NCBI GenBank assembly: GCA_905160935.1
Contig: CAJHZI010000642.1
Location: 1,449,501 to 1,513,500, forward strand
DNA: 64,000 nt
DNA from: Enchytraeus crypticus
Taxonomy: Eukaryota; Annelida; Clitellata; Enchytraeida; Enchytraeidae
Direction of reading: 5' to 3'
Both the position numbers and the translations under genes were made by a program. The notes under the pieces were generated by a model, which was not told the origin of the DNA, did not search any database, and was given only the letters and a program-made list of their open reading frames with translations. Shown here one piece after another: positions 22,256-33,779 of this stretch (the stretch's first letter is position 1; each line of letters begins with the position of its first letter).

Positions 22256-25200
22256 TGTTCCAGTTGTAATTCTTTTATCTCTCGCTTGCTATGCCGTGTT
22301 TGCCACATGCCTGCCAGACAGACTTGGCCACTGTCTCAGACTGCCAACAAGAAAACTGGCATCTGTTCGGTGTGCCTAGCTCAACGTCAGCTTCATTCGG
22401 GAGACGGAAAGGTCCATCTTCATGGCCCATTGGATAATCGGTGCCCGGGTTCCAACCAACCTCCCTTGCAGATCTCCGCACAGGCGGCAGCTTCGCAACC
22501 AGGTCTTGCAGTTTCTGATATAAGGAATAGGATCAGGAATCGGAGCTGCGACTCTGGTTCGGCTAGACAGAGTTCTCCTCCCACTGCTGCTCCCAATTCT
22601 GCTAACTTATCTCGCAATTCATTTTCCTCTCAGCCGCTCATTCTTGAACATCCCTGCTTGTCGCGACCAACAATAAAACGCATTCCCAAATCAGCCAGAC
22701 CTGCTTGTTCAACAGCCTTGATTGATGCCTTCCGTAAGATCGAAAGCGATCCCTCAGTTTTATCATACTGGTCAGCTTTGTTGCTTTTCGCATCTTCGGT
22801 TTTGCAAGTCCCTGTTCGCACAGGTAAAAAGCATAATCTAAGCTCTTTAATTAAGAAAAGGTTGGAGGGCCTAGGTACAGGTGCTCCCACTGAGCCGGTC
22901 GTAGAAAGAATTAAAAGAGCTCATCGTTCTCATGACTCCCGTGCCTCAGCAGTCAGGTCCAAAATGGAAGATGGAAATGTTTCGGCAGCTGTACGCATCC
23001 TCTGTTCAGACGAAAGCCCAGCGCAATGCAGTTTAAACACTTTCAATATCCTGAAGGCCAAGCACCCACCCGCAGCTAGTAGCAGTATAATGGCACCCCT
23101 TCCGGACTCAATGGAGACTCCGCCCATTCAAGTCTCAGAGCAGGATGTTGTCAAAGCTGTACGTAGCTTTCCAGCAGGCTCAGCAGGTGGTCCTGATGGC
23201 CTTCGCCCTCAGCATCTTCTGGAGCTTGTGACTTGTAGAGAGTCGGCTGGGACATTTTTGACCGCTTTGACTTCTTTCGTGAATCTCCTTCTTAGAGGTG
23301 TTTGCCCCCCTGAGGTCCAACCGGTGCTGTTTGGTGGTAAACTCTTCGCACTCAATAAGAAATCTGGCGGCATTCGCCCCATTGCAGTGGGTTACACTTG
23401 GCGTCGTTTAGCCGCTAAATGCGCAAATCGCTATGCAGTGTCTGCTCTCAGCGATTACTTGAGCCCAATTCAACTTGGAGCTGGTATTCCAGGTGGCTGT
23501 GAGGCAGCTGTTCACGCTACTCGCCGTTTCGCTGAGTCAATGCCAGCTGATCACTTCGTGGTAAAGCTAGACTTCTGTAATGCTTTTAATTGCTTGAGTA
23601 GATCACGAATGCTCAGCGAAATACATCACAGGATACCAGAGCTGTATAGTTTCTGCCATCTAGCTTACTCAAGCCCTTCGTGGTTGAAGTTCGGAGACTG
23701 GTGCATTGAGTCACAGGAAGGAGTCCAACAAGGGGATCCCTTAGGGCCCATGCTGTTTTGCTTGACTATTCACCCTCTCCTTACTTCTCTCTCTAGCGAT
23801 CTCACGGTGGGATACCTAGATGACATTACTCTAGGTGGTTGCGAGTCGTCGATTGCAAATGATGTACAGACTATCATCGACAGAGGCCAAGAATTTGGGC
23901 TTCAGTTGAATCGTGCCAAGTGCGAAGTCATATCATCAGTTTGAAAATCTCCGGGCTCTCTGAAAATCTCAGTTTTGTCATCATTTGTGCCAATGTGCCT
24001 ATCCCATAGTTCTCTACTCGGCGCGCCACTCTCTGGAGAAGAAGCTACTACCACCGCTTTATCTAGTCGCCTGGAGGACCTCAAAAGTACAGCATCGCGC
24101 TTGAAATCGCTAACCGCTCATGATGCTTTAACAATCCTTCGCTTTTCTTTAAGTGCACCTAAACTTATGCACGTTCTGCGCACTAGTCCGAGCTTCTCTA
24201 ATCCGCGGCTTTTAGACTACGACGAGGCTCTTAGGCAATGCTTGTGCGCCGTTATCAACGCAGATTTGTCTGTTTTGCAGTGGCAGCAAGCCAGTCTACC
24301 GGTGAGCATGGGTGGTCTTGGAATTCGTCTTGTTTCCCATATCGCGCCTTCAGCCTTTTTGGCATCAGCGATGGGAACGAGGCAGTTGCAAGACGCCATC
24401 CTTCATAAGTGCTCCCTTTCTGCCGATAGTTCCATTGACGTTGCGTTGTCAGTTTGGTCCAAAAGCCTCACCTCCAGTGCTCCACCTTCTACCTCAGTCA
24501 GTAGCCAGAAATCATGGGACCGTCCTATAGTGGATCGGATTTATAACAGTCTGTTAGAATCCCAGTCCAATGCAGTAGACAGAGCACGACTCCTAGCTGT
24601 ATCAACCAAAAGAAGCAGCGACTGGCTTCACGCTCTCCCTGTTGCTTCTTGTGGGCTATTTTTAGACAATGAGGCGATTCGAGTAGCTGTTAGTTTCCGT
24701 TTAGGGGCGAAAACTTGCGAGCCTCACATGTGCCCCTGCGGTCATGAAGTCGACGCTTTAGGTCTCCACGGCCTCTCCTGCAAACGAAGCTCAGGTAGAA
24801 TGTCTCGCCATCACAATTTAAATGACATAATATGGCGAGCACTTTCGAGAGCAGGCATCCCTTCCTCTAAGGAACCAAGTGGGTTGTCCAGATCAGACGG
24901 CAAGCGTCCGGACGGCATGACTTTAGTGCCCTGGTGCAACGGTAAATGTGCCGTTTGGGACGTCACGGTCATTGACACTATGGCAAACTCCTACCTGAAT
25001 ACGACTTCAGTCACAGCCGGTGGTGCTGCTGTTCATGCCGCCTCTAGGAAGTTGGATAAATACCGTGATCTGTCCTTAGGATATGAAGTTGTTCCGGTGG
25101 CTATTGAAACCATGGGCCCGATGAATCCCGAAGGAGTTGACTTTATTAATGGCATAGGCAGACTTATTGCAGAGCAAACCGGCGATAAGCGAGAGAAATC

Positions 25201-25400
25201 TTTTCTTTGGCAAAAGCTTTCCATGACTTTGCAAAGATTTAATGCAGTCTGCTTCAACGATTCTTTTAAGCCGATTGATGATCTCGAGTAGCCGGGCGGC
25301 GATTCAGCACGTATTGCTCGAATCGTTTTTATCAAACCCCAGGTTCTTTACACCGGGGTAAAAAAAAATAAAAAAATAAAAAAAAATAAAAAAAATGATA
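22256..25400 (+). mobile_element. R2-like (RLE-type) non-LTR retrotransposon, near full length
   Basis: The element carries the RT/endonuclease frame, a short 3' UTR (25292-25358) and an A-rich tail with irregular T interruptions (25359-25396), as expected after target-primed reverse transcription. There is no LTR and no APE-type endonuclease. The 5' end is not defined; 21900-22255 could include its 5' UTR. I did not find a clear target-site duplication. Confidence 0.75.
22307..25291 (+). pseudogene. R2-like reverse transcriptase/restriction-like endonuclease ORF, broken by one in-frame TGA
   Basis: One frame is open from 22256 to the TAG at 25289-25291 except for a TGA at 23942-23944. The first in-frame ATG is 22307; coding-like Cys pairs begin before it, so the true start is unclear. 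Order: N-terminal Cys-rich region (CRVC, CSVC); about residues 265-300 the RT thumb-side motif AGSAGGPDGL; KKSGGIRPIAVG; palm motif A LDFCNAFN; motif B GVQQGDPLGP; motif C YLDD; then, after the stop, a C-P-C-G...H-G-L-S-C zinc knuckle, RHHNLNDIIWRAL, KRPDGM and WDVTV. The last set resembles the PD-(D/E)XK restriction-like endonuclease of R2-type non-LTR elements, which nick a target and prime reverse transcription there. The TGA lies just after RT motif D, so the copy makes a truncated RT without endonuclease unless it is read through. It is more GC-rich than its surroundings. The exact clade is uncertain. Confidence 0.85.
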
Positions 25401-25750
25401 ATAAAGGTTTAACGTCCGTTTCCTCATACAAAGACGATGTCAGGGTAGGCCTACAGGCCTTAAGTAGGCCTACATTGGTTGATTTATAGAGTTTAGCAGG
25501 CATTGGATCCAAGATGGAGGAGAGAGTGAGGAGAGTGAGTATTTAGGAGAGTCAGACTACATGGTCTGAATATTGTGCAATGCGCTTGTATCGGTCTGGC
25601 TGCAACTGGCTGAGTGTGTTTTAACCTTTTTATGATACTAGCGGTAGAACTCTCTCCTATTCTAAACGCGTAAAATTGGGATCTCAATTTTTGCTTTCGT
25701 TGTTATTTTTCTTATTTGAAATAGATTACATAAGGCTTTACGTATACACA

Positions 25751-25751
<1 letters not shown>

Positions 25752-25800
<49 letters not shown>
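25752..25800. repeat. (AT)n microsatellite
   Basis: About 48 bp of TA. Confidence 0.95.
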
Positions 25801-25801
<1 letters not shown>

Positions 25802-25834
25802 AGTAGTATATAAAGCCTTTCCCATGCTTTTTCC

Positions 25835-26110
25835 AGTACTCTGAAGAATAGAATAACCGTACACTGCACGCATCGTAAGAGGCGACTTAGAACTGAGAAT
25901 GAAAAAGGGAAATCACCTCAGACGCCATATTATTCACAACCTATGGGCTATTAAGGTGCTTATACACAATAGCGTTTTGTTAAGGAATTGAGTATTCAGC
26001 GGAGTGCTCTGTAATTAGTTATTTAGTGGAATGCTCTTTAAGAACTGTGAAAGCATCACGTGAGTAAAATACATATCTTGAACCTGCCACTTGGCAGAGC
26101 CCTAGAGGAT
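25835..26110 (+). mobile_element. LINE 3' tail (E1)
   Basis: CTGAAGAATAGAATAACCGT, CGCATCGTAAGAGGCGACTT, AAATCACCTCAGACGCCATA, GCGGAGTGCTCTG and terminal CTTGAACCTGCCACTTGGCA. Same layout as 39571-39800. Confidence 0.65.
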
Positions 26111-27296
26111 AGATGTAAATTTTTAATAATCTTTTGGAGGGTGAAAATAAAATTTATACAGCGTTTTGGCAGACGCGTAGCGGTTTAAAAATTGTTAATT
26201 TTTACTAATAATTTTGATAAATATTTTAATTTTTCTGGCTGAAAGATATCATTACAAAATAATAGATTTTGTAAGGCTTTGTATTGTTACCCTCTTCGAC
26301 AAGGCTATGATATATTTTGTCAGCAAATATATACTAAATAGATTTTGTTTACTATGCAGTATATAGAATCAATTATAGCCTATGGATCACTTTAGTCAAT
26401 ACATACAGGCTACACACTATTGAACTCTCCCGGCTAATGCGTCAGCTATTAAAAATCTTACTGACGTCTATGTAACGAACGTAAATACTAGATTATAATT
26501 AATTATCGATGTTTCTACGTAAACTATAGTTTAATGTAACACATCGATGATACAACAGCGAAGGGCATGTTTTAAGTCATTGATAAACTTATTAAGTTGT
26601 CATTAAAGACACGGTCGGTATAGTTCCAACCATTTTATAAGGAACAAAAACAGTATTTTACATGTATGTTGTACTAAGTATAGTATAATCATTAGCCCTA
26701 GTGGTACCAACTGAAGGCAGATTATAAACTGTTTTAGAGAAAAAAAGGATTTATAACAGCAGTTATATGCTAAGCCATAGTCTTTATACCTTTAATATTC
26801 TGCAATACCTTTTTGTAATGATATGTAATTTATATTTTTGTTTGTTACGGACCAAAAGTCGTGCGAATTAGACATCGGATGGTATCCGCGGGTTGGGTAG
26901 ACAGGTGATGGAACATGATAACATAGAGTTTTCCACTTTTCACCAAACGGAACAACAAGCTAGTTGCCAGTTCCACTTACCGCAGACTCTCAGTTTGTCT
27001 TACTTTCTCTCGCTTAGCTACGGCGGCCAGGCAAGCAAAGTCTGGGTTTTGTTTAGCATGTAATTCAGCTTAAGCCATTTAGCGTGCCCGTTCTCGTGAA
27101 CTTTAGCTCATGTGCAAATTCTAGTTGTTAAGGGGCTTAATCCCCCTTCACGTATGTGTTAAACAAGATTAGAATCGTAACAAAATAGCATAAAATAGAG
27201 GCTTTGAGAGGTATGCTACAGCGCCCATGCAGATGAGAGTTGGCGGTGTTCCTGGGCATAGAAAATTCGTGCGTGTTGATCAAGTTTTCTGCTGCC
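26111..27296. other. Intergenic, nothing recognised
   Basis: Unique AT-rich sequence between a LINE tail and two minisatellites. Confidence 0.5.
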
Positions 27297-27662
27297 CCAC
27301 TGTGTACCAATGTGTCCTCCTGTACCTCACTGTACTCCACTGTACCTTCTGTGCCTTCCTGTACCTCACTGTACCCTCCTGTGCCTCACTGTACTATCCT
27401 GTGCCTCACTGTACTCTCCTGTGCCTCACTGTACCCTCCTGCGCCTAACTGTACCCTCCTGTGCCTCACTGTACCCTCCTGTGCCTCACTGTACCCTCCT
27501 GTGCCCTCACTGTGCCATCCTGTGCCTCACTGTACACTCCTGTGCCTCACTGTACCTTCCCGTGCCTCACTGTACCCTCCTGTGCCCTCACTCTACCCTC
27601 CTGTGCCTCACTGTACCCTCCTGTGCCTCACCGTACCCTCCTGTACCTCACTGTACCCTTCT
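27297..27662. repeat. Minisatellite, 20-bp unit
   Basis: Unit CTGTACCCTCCTGTGCCTCA, about 18 copies, with single-base gains in some units. It keeps all three forward frames largely open; no gene is implied. Confidence 0.95.
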
Positions 27663-28085
27663 ATATACCACTGTGCATCATACAGCATGCTACAGATTGT
27701 TTAATATACAACATGCTATAGATTGTGCATCATACAGCCTGCTATAGATTGTGCATAATACAGCATGTTATAGATCGTTTAACATACAGCATGCTATAGA
27801 TTGTGCATCATACAGCATGCTATAGATTGTGCATCATACAGCATGCTATAAATTGTTTAACATAGAGCATACTATAGATTGTGCATCGTACAGCATGCTA
27901 CAGATTGTTTAATATACAGCATGCTATAGATTGTGCATCATACAGCATGCTATAGATTGTGCATCATACAGCATGCTATAGATTGTTTAACATACAGCAT
28001 GCTATAGATTGTGCATCATACAACATGCTATAGATTGTTTAGCATTCAGCATGTTGTAAATTATTTAACATGCTGCATGTTATAG
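27663..28085. repeat. Minisatellite, 24- to 25-bp unit
   Basis: Unit near CATACAGCATGCTATAGATT + GTGCAT or GTTTAA, about 17 copies, each with an 8-bp palindrome AGCATGCT. It directly abuts the previous array. Confidence 0.95.
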
Positions 28086-28790
28086 GTACAGAATTCCTGT
28101 CAGATTTCGTTTACTTATGTAAAAATCAAGAAACTCAGTCTGATTTTAATACTCAATGCGTTCACCACCCTCTATCATCTCCCCCAATTTCTTACATGGG
28201 TTCACCACTTTATGGCTCCGACGGTCAAAACCCTTAAGGAACTTGTTTGAGGATCATTGGTTATGATGATCTACAATTACTGGCGTTTTTAGAGCCACTC
28301 TTATTTGTAATTATATAGCATCTGTTTAGCCCATCCAATCCTTTGATCTTAGTAATTATAATAATAGTATAATAATTATATATATAATTTCTAAGTTACT
28401 GTAATGTAGCTGATAGTTGAACGGTTAGCAGTAGATTGATGGCGAGTGGTGGCACGTATTTCTTCACTGCCTTTGCTATTAGGCTCTTTTATGCTTACTC
28501 TTATGTCTAGTTTTAGTTCACTAGTGCTCGATGCAGCCAGTGACGATCTCCTTTGTCAGCCATTTCAATACTTCTTACTGGAAAGTTTATATGCGCCACG
28601 GTGTAGTTAGACCATAGTGAACTGCATAAAGTAGCGTATTTAAGATCTCCAGAGCCTATACATGTACATTAATCTTTGAAACCTTCGAACGGGCATGTTT
28701 GTCAGGTTTGTAGAGCATTAAGTGTCTAGGTTGCTGCCTAGAGCAGAAGATTAGTAATACTTAACCACGCCCGGGCACCGTGCTATACAT

Positions 28791-28912
28791 GGGCTGTAGC
28801 CAGTGGCGAAGTCGTTAAGATACTCGACCGCGGATCAGTATGTGCGGGGTTCAAATCCTAGGCTCGCCCGTAGCTTTGAGTGAGGAAACTGACGTTAACC
28901 TTAGCTATATAG
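28791..28912 (+). mobile_element. SINE-A, near full length
   Basis: GCCAGTGGCGAAGTCGTTAA, ACTCGACCGCGGATCAGTA, GGGGTTCAAATCCTAGGCTC and the GAGGAAACTGACGTTAACCT tail. The GTCACTGACATCG segment is deleted. Confidence 0.8.
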
Positions 28913-29333
28913 CTATAGCTATACATGTGGATCAACAAGGACTGGATTATCTACATAGCAAACGTCCTATTCAACAATAAATACAAGTGCAAGCCAGGGA
29001 ACCTGAGCGATCGTTAGCTTCTGTTTAAATCCATGCAGAGTTTGACTGCAAATTTTGAATCTTTGGAGATCAGTGTTAAAAAAATCACAAATTAGCCTCA
29101 TCTATTTAAGTTTGAATAAATATTGATATTTTACTATCATATTTGATTTATTATACTTGTATTGCACATGCAGAAAATCAGTTTTGTAAAAAATTAAAAG
29201 AAATTGAAAAATAGATTCGAAATTCATAGAAATCCGCATATTCAAAAGTTTGAGACAGAAAGAAGAATCTAGGTCTACCGCAAGGTTAGCATTTGTTCTC
29301 TTGAATATGCTTGTAATAAATAACTTAGTAAAT

Positions 29334-29371
29334 AACTTAGGGGTACCGTACTAGTACGGTACCCCTAAGTT
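29334..29371. repeat. Perfect 38-bp palindrome, no spacer
   Basis: AACTTAGGGGTACCGTACT followed at once by its reverse complement AGTACGGTACCCCTAAGTT. Confidence 0.95.
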
Positions 29372-29789
29372 TGATTTTTAGGTACCCCCAGAGAATTTCG
29401 TGACGCAAACTGCGTCATCGCTTATATAACAAAAAAAGATAAACCTGTGATAAGATAAACCGGTAACTCCACTTATCACAAAAACGACTAGGGAAACTTT
29501 AGGAACTCAACTATAAACCACACTAGGAACCATTATTCCTAAGCTATAGGCTACATTAAGATGGGGAACCTACTCTATTGTTCACTGACATGGAATAGAG
29601 ATTCTATTAGTATCACTAAATGAAAGTCCGCTCCTGCCTACAGCTAAGTGAATGATGATTTGAACAATTCCATTAGAACTTCAGTAGTTCGCTCCTGATC
29701 CACCTGCTAACCTGGTGAAGATGTTTCTCTTTAGTCTTCTGTAAAGTGACAGATCCAAGGCACATTTCTTTACTCACAGTCTGCTTTCA

Positions 29790-29995
29790 CACTCCATACT
29801 GCGCACTGCATAGATCAACAAGTTGATTCTTCACAAAGACTTTGCCTTATCCAATCTTATGTAGTCACAGTAGCCTAGAGCTTGAAAAATATGTCTTTAG
29901 GTGGTTTCCTGTTGCCTTCTTCAGTTCTTGCATAGTCGTTTTTACGATATTTACAGTTAACTGTTAGTCTATTCTTCGGTGTTCTGAACGCAACA
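29790..29995 (-). mobile_element. LINE 3' tail (E1), fragment
   Basis: The reverse complement contains GAAGAATAGACTAACAG, GAAACCACCTAAAGACATAT, TAGGCTACTGTGACTACATA and AAGTCTTTGTGAAGAATCAA, in E1 order. The terminal hairpin is missing. Confidence 0.55.
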
Positions 29996-30330
29996 AAGAA
30001 ATGATGATGTGTTGCCTCTGATAAATGATACAAACATCCACAGCTATTACATATAATCTCAAGCTAATTTGATACATCAATCAAGAGGAATATTTAACTG
30101 GTCGGAATGTCGTTAGAATATCCGTCAAACGGAAACTATTCAACAGCAGGAAATATATAGTAAATGTTAATATATATAATATTATATAGGACTTTACTTA
30201 GATATTATACGGAGCAGCTCTACAAGCAGCCTTGTGTTCTATTTTCACTGCTCTAGTAATTGTGGCAGTGAAGTTGCGATGTAATGCTTATTATAATACT
30301 TGTACATTAATGGGTAAATAGGATTGCTTG

Positions 30331-30620
30331 AGTAAACAGGATGGTTTTCTCAGGGAATGACGCCCCTGCCAGTAAATGTTAGTCGAAGCTGAAGAAGGCA
30401 TAGAGGGCCCACTTCATCATAAGCACAATCCCCCAAGAATATTGTTTTATCGCAAGGAATGTTATAGACGATTTAAAGATCTACTCGTATGTGCACATGA
30501 AGAGGAAAACGGAAGATATAGGTGAGTGGATGCGTTATATACCATGGACCTGCCAGTAGGCAGTGCAATAGGAGAGAGAAATAGAAAGAGAGAGAGAGAG
30601 AGAGAGAGAAGAGAAAGCGA
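30331..30620 (+). mobile_element. Short LINE derivative: 5' leader joined to 3' tail E2
   Basis: 30331-30455 matches the LINE leader at 36909-37030 (GTAAACAGGATGGTTTTCTC, GAAGAAGGCATAGAGGGCCC, ATCCCCCAAGA). 30468-30585 matches tail E2 at 39816-39925 (GATTTAAAGATCTACTCGTA, ATACCATGGACCTGCCAGTA, GGCAGTGCAATAGGAGAGAG), followed by (GA)n. No coding sequence lies between them. Confidence 0.65.
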
Positions 30621-30960
30621 GAGAGAGAGAGTACATGAATGTGCTGTAATGCAAATTTGTTGTCAATTGGACTTTGCGGAGAACGCTTTTCACTGAATAT
30701 AATAGTTTCGCAAATTACCAGCACGACATCGGACAGGCAAATCAGTCTCTTGATTAGTTTAGTTTCCGACATGGTGAACAGCATCCGAATAATCAACAGC
30801 AATAGCATGTTATTAAGATTATCTATCGCTATAGACTTATAGTTATAGTTATCGCTTTGGACTTATAGACTGCAATACTGCCGAATCTTTACTGACAGTC
30901 TCTTTCGATTACATGCTTTTCAGTATATTGTACATTTTTCACAATTAAGTTTGCTTTACT

Positions 30961-31082
30961 AGATACTCGACCGCGGACCGCGGATCAGTTGGTGCATGTG
31001 GGTTCAAATCCTGGGCTCGCCCGTCACTGACATCGCTTTTGAGCGAGGAAACTGACGTTAACCTTAGCTTTACCAGCTTTTT
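30961..31082 (+). mobile_element. SINE-A, 5' truncated
   Basis: It begins inside the anticodon-arm region (AGATACTCGACCGCGGACCG, with CCGCGGA duplicated), then B box GGTTCAAATCC and the complete 3' part ending TTTACCAGCTTTTT. Confidence 0.8.
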
Positions 31083-31643
31083 ACATAATTATTTCTGCCG
31101 AAGGTTCCCCGTCAAGATTCATCACCCCTTTCTGAGAAATTATTCTATCCTCAAGATACATCACCCCTCTCTAAAAATGGGCTCATTTGGACATAAATAG
31201 GGGCCAAGGTGCTCTCGAGTGCTATCGCTGAAATCAAAGACTCTCAGATATTATTATCTGTAAGCATTATTACAGTAGAGTGCAGTAAAATTGTGATTAG
31301 GTGGATCTGAGGAAGTATTTGAGAAGAGTTGAGCGGGTGGCGGGTGGAGGAGATATATATCTTCATAGCTCATGACTTCTATTATTGTCAGTGGTTCAAC
31401 TCTATACTTTGAAGATTTTAAAATCCAGATAGTGAAGTTTAAAATTCGTATAGTCTCAGGTATCGTTTTAATGCAGAGTAATTGAATTCCGCATGGAAAA
31501 TAAGCCCATATTTAATGCAATACATATTTTTGTAACGGCTCTAAATTTTTACAATTACGTTTAGTTTTAATTTTCAAGAATACATAGGAGTAATATTATA
31601 TATTATTATATTATCCTAATGTCATACACTCCAGTCATACCCT

Positions 31644-32650
31644 CATAGCGTAGGACACTATGAGCGTAGGACACTGTGAGTGTAGGACACCGTGAGTGTA
31701 GGACATTATGACACTATGAGCGTAGGACACTGTGAGTGTAGGACATCATGACACTATGAGTGTAGGACACTATGAGTGTAGGACACTATGAGCGTAGGAC
31801 ACTATGAGTGTAGGACACTATGAGCGTAGGACACTGTGAGTGTAGGACACTATGACACTATGAGCGTAGGACACTATGAGCGTAGGACACTATGAGCGTA
31901 GGACACTGTGAGTGTAGGACACTGTGAGTGTAAGACATTATGACACTATGAGCGTAGGACACTATGAGTGTAGGACACTATGAGCGTACGACACTGTCAG
32001 TGTAGGACACTATGACACTATGTGCGTAGGACACTATGAGTGTAGGACACTATGAGTGTAGGACACTGTAAGTATAGGACACTATGCGTGTATGAGTGTA
32101 AGACACTATGAGTGTAGGACACTGTGAGAGTAGGACACTATGAGTGTAGGACACTGTGAGTGTAGGACACTATGAGTGTAGGACACTATGAGTGTAAGAC
32201 ACTATGAGTGTAGCACACTGTGAGTGTATGACACTATGAGTATAGCACACTGTGAGTGTAGGACACTATGACTGTAGGACACTATGAGTGTAGGACACTG
32301 TAAGTATAAGACACTATGCGTGTATGAGTGTAGGACACTATGAGTGTAGGACACTATGAGTGTAAGACATTATGAGTGTAGCACACTGTGGGTGTATGAC
32401 ACTATGAGTATAGCACACTGTGAGTGTAGGACACTATGAGTGTAGGACACTATGAGTGTAGGACACTATGAGTGTAGGACACTATAAGTGCAGGACACTA
32501 TGATTGTAGGACACTATGAGTGTAGGACACTATAAGTGCAGGACACTATGAGTGTAGGACACATGAGTCTAGGACACTATGAGTGTAGGACACTATGAGT
32601 GTAGTACACTATGGCATAAATCCCTGACACTATGAGTGTACATGTAGTGT
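31644..32650. repeat. 1-kb minisatellite, 16-bp unit, about 60 copies
   Basis: Unit AGTGTAGGACACTATG. Within it AGTGT and ACACT are inverted around AGG. Variants carry GCG, CTGTG and an extra GACACTATG, giving a loose higher-order pattern on the left. Confidence 0.95.
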
Positions 32651-32691
32651 CACGCAGAGTGTCACACTCCTACTGTCAAACAGTACGAGTG

Positions 32692-32752
32692 TTTGAGGCC
32701 TAATAATTTGAGGCCTAATAATTTGAGGTCTAATAATTTGAGGCCTAATTCA
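32692..32752. repeat. Short tandem repeat, 17-bp unit, about 4 copies
   Basis: Unit GAGGCCTAATAATTT with small changes. Confidence 0.85.
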
Positions 32753-32816
32753 ACCAATTTTTCGCCAAATATATTACTGTGACCCTGCGTCGAAGAGCTT
32801 CAACGCCTTATTGCGG

Positions 32817-32818
<2 letters not shown>

Positions 32819-32862
<44 letters not shown>
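32819..32862. repeat. (AT)n microsatellite
   Basis: About 42 bp of TA. Confidence 0.95.
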
Positions 32863-32866
<4 letters not shown>

Positions 32867-33250
32867 TATAAATTGTTTACTGTTATATGTCGTTCGAGCA
32901 CGGGTAATGCGCTTTAAAATTGCTGCTCTGCAATAAAGTAAATGTACATTTTTTTCTGAATTCTTCTCTGATCACCAATTTTATGAAACGTCCAATATCC
33001 AACAAGCCAAATAATGTCTCATAGCTCTACAGGTGCGCTAACGATCTTCTATCGATCTTAACTGTTCACAGTTTATACAGTTACTATATTTCTCGCGTTT
33101 TCTTGCTCTCAGCTGTTTTGTTTTATTTTCTCTCTTCTAGTTACTCTTAGACGTCAGTATAATTTCTCCATGTCCAAATGGTTAAATGTATGAGTGTGCA
33201 AAGAGGCAGATGACGGCATGAAATTTAAGTGGCGATCCTAAAACAAAGTC

Positions 33251-33320
33251 TGGGCTCATTTGGACATAAATAGGGGCACTCGAGAGCACCTTGGCCCCTA
33301 TTTATGTCCAAATGAGCCCA
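33251..33320. repeat. Perfect 26-bp inverted repeat with 18-bp spacer
   Basis: Left arm TGGGCTCATTTGGACATAAA plus TAGGGG (33251-33276), spacer 33277-33294, right arm 33295-33320. The right arm plus spacer is also the reverse complement of 31178-31221. Confidence 0.95.
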
Positions 33321-33779
33321 TTTTCCTGTGTGAACTACCCCAATTATGAATAATAGATATTCAAGGGTCCGTTACATGAATAACAAACTGAAACTTTCGG
33401 TTCAAGTATTTGATATCACTTAACTGTATTATTTGCTTACGATGAAGGTGGTCATTATAACTAAGATTATTCCTACAATTAAAATTGCTGCAAATACTGA
33501 ATGCTTCTCTTTCTCTCTCTCTCCCTCTTTCTTTCTCTCCCTCTTTCTCTCTACCGTATTGGCTAGTTCTCAACAATAGCGTTCCACTGTTGTTAGCTAG
33601 TTCTTTAGAATAGCGTCCCAATGTTTTAGCTAGTTCTCCAGGATAGCGTCCCAATGTTTGTAGTTAGTTCTCAGGGATAGTATCTCAGAATTTTAATGGA
33701 TGTCTCGGGACATTCGACTGTAAAATATGACACGATATTAGATGCTATCAGAGCTGATTAAGCTAGATGTATAGGTACG

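Noticed and set aside
22275..25335. Minus-strand and other-frame ORFs over the R2-like element
   Set aside because: Shadows of the plus-strand RT frame, favoured by its higher GC content.
27240..27747. Three overlapping forward open frames of Pro/Cys/Leu-rich repeats
   Set aside because: They are translations of a 20-bp minisatellite in different frames, with no start context, splice sites or domain.
28841..28855. Genuine tRNA gene at the SINE-A A/B boxes
   Set aside because: The boxes occur in about a dozen dispersed copies with a common non-tRNA 3' part and no acceptor stem pairing, so they are SINEs.
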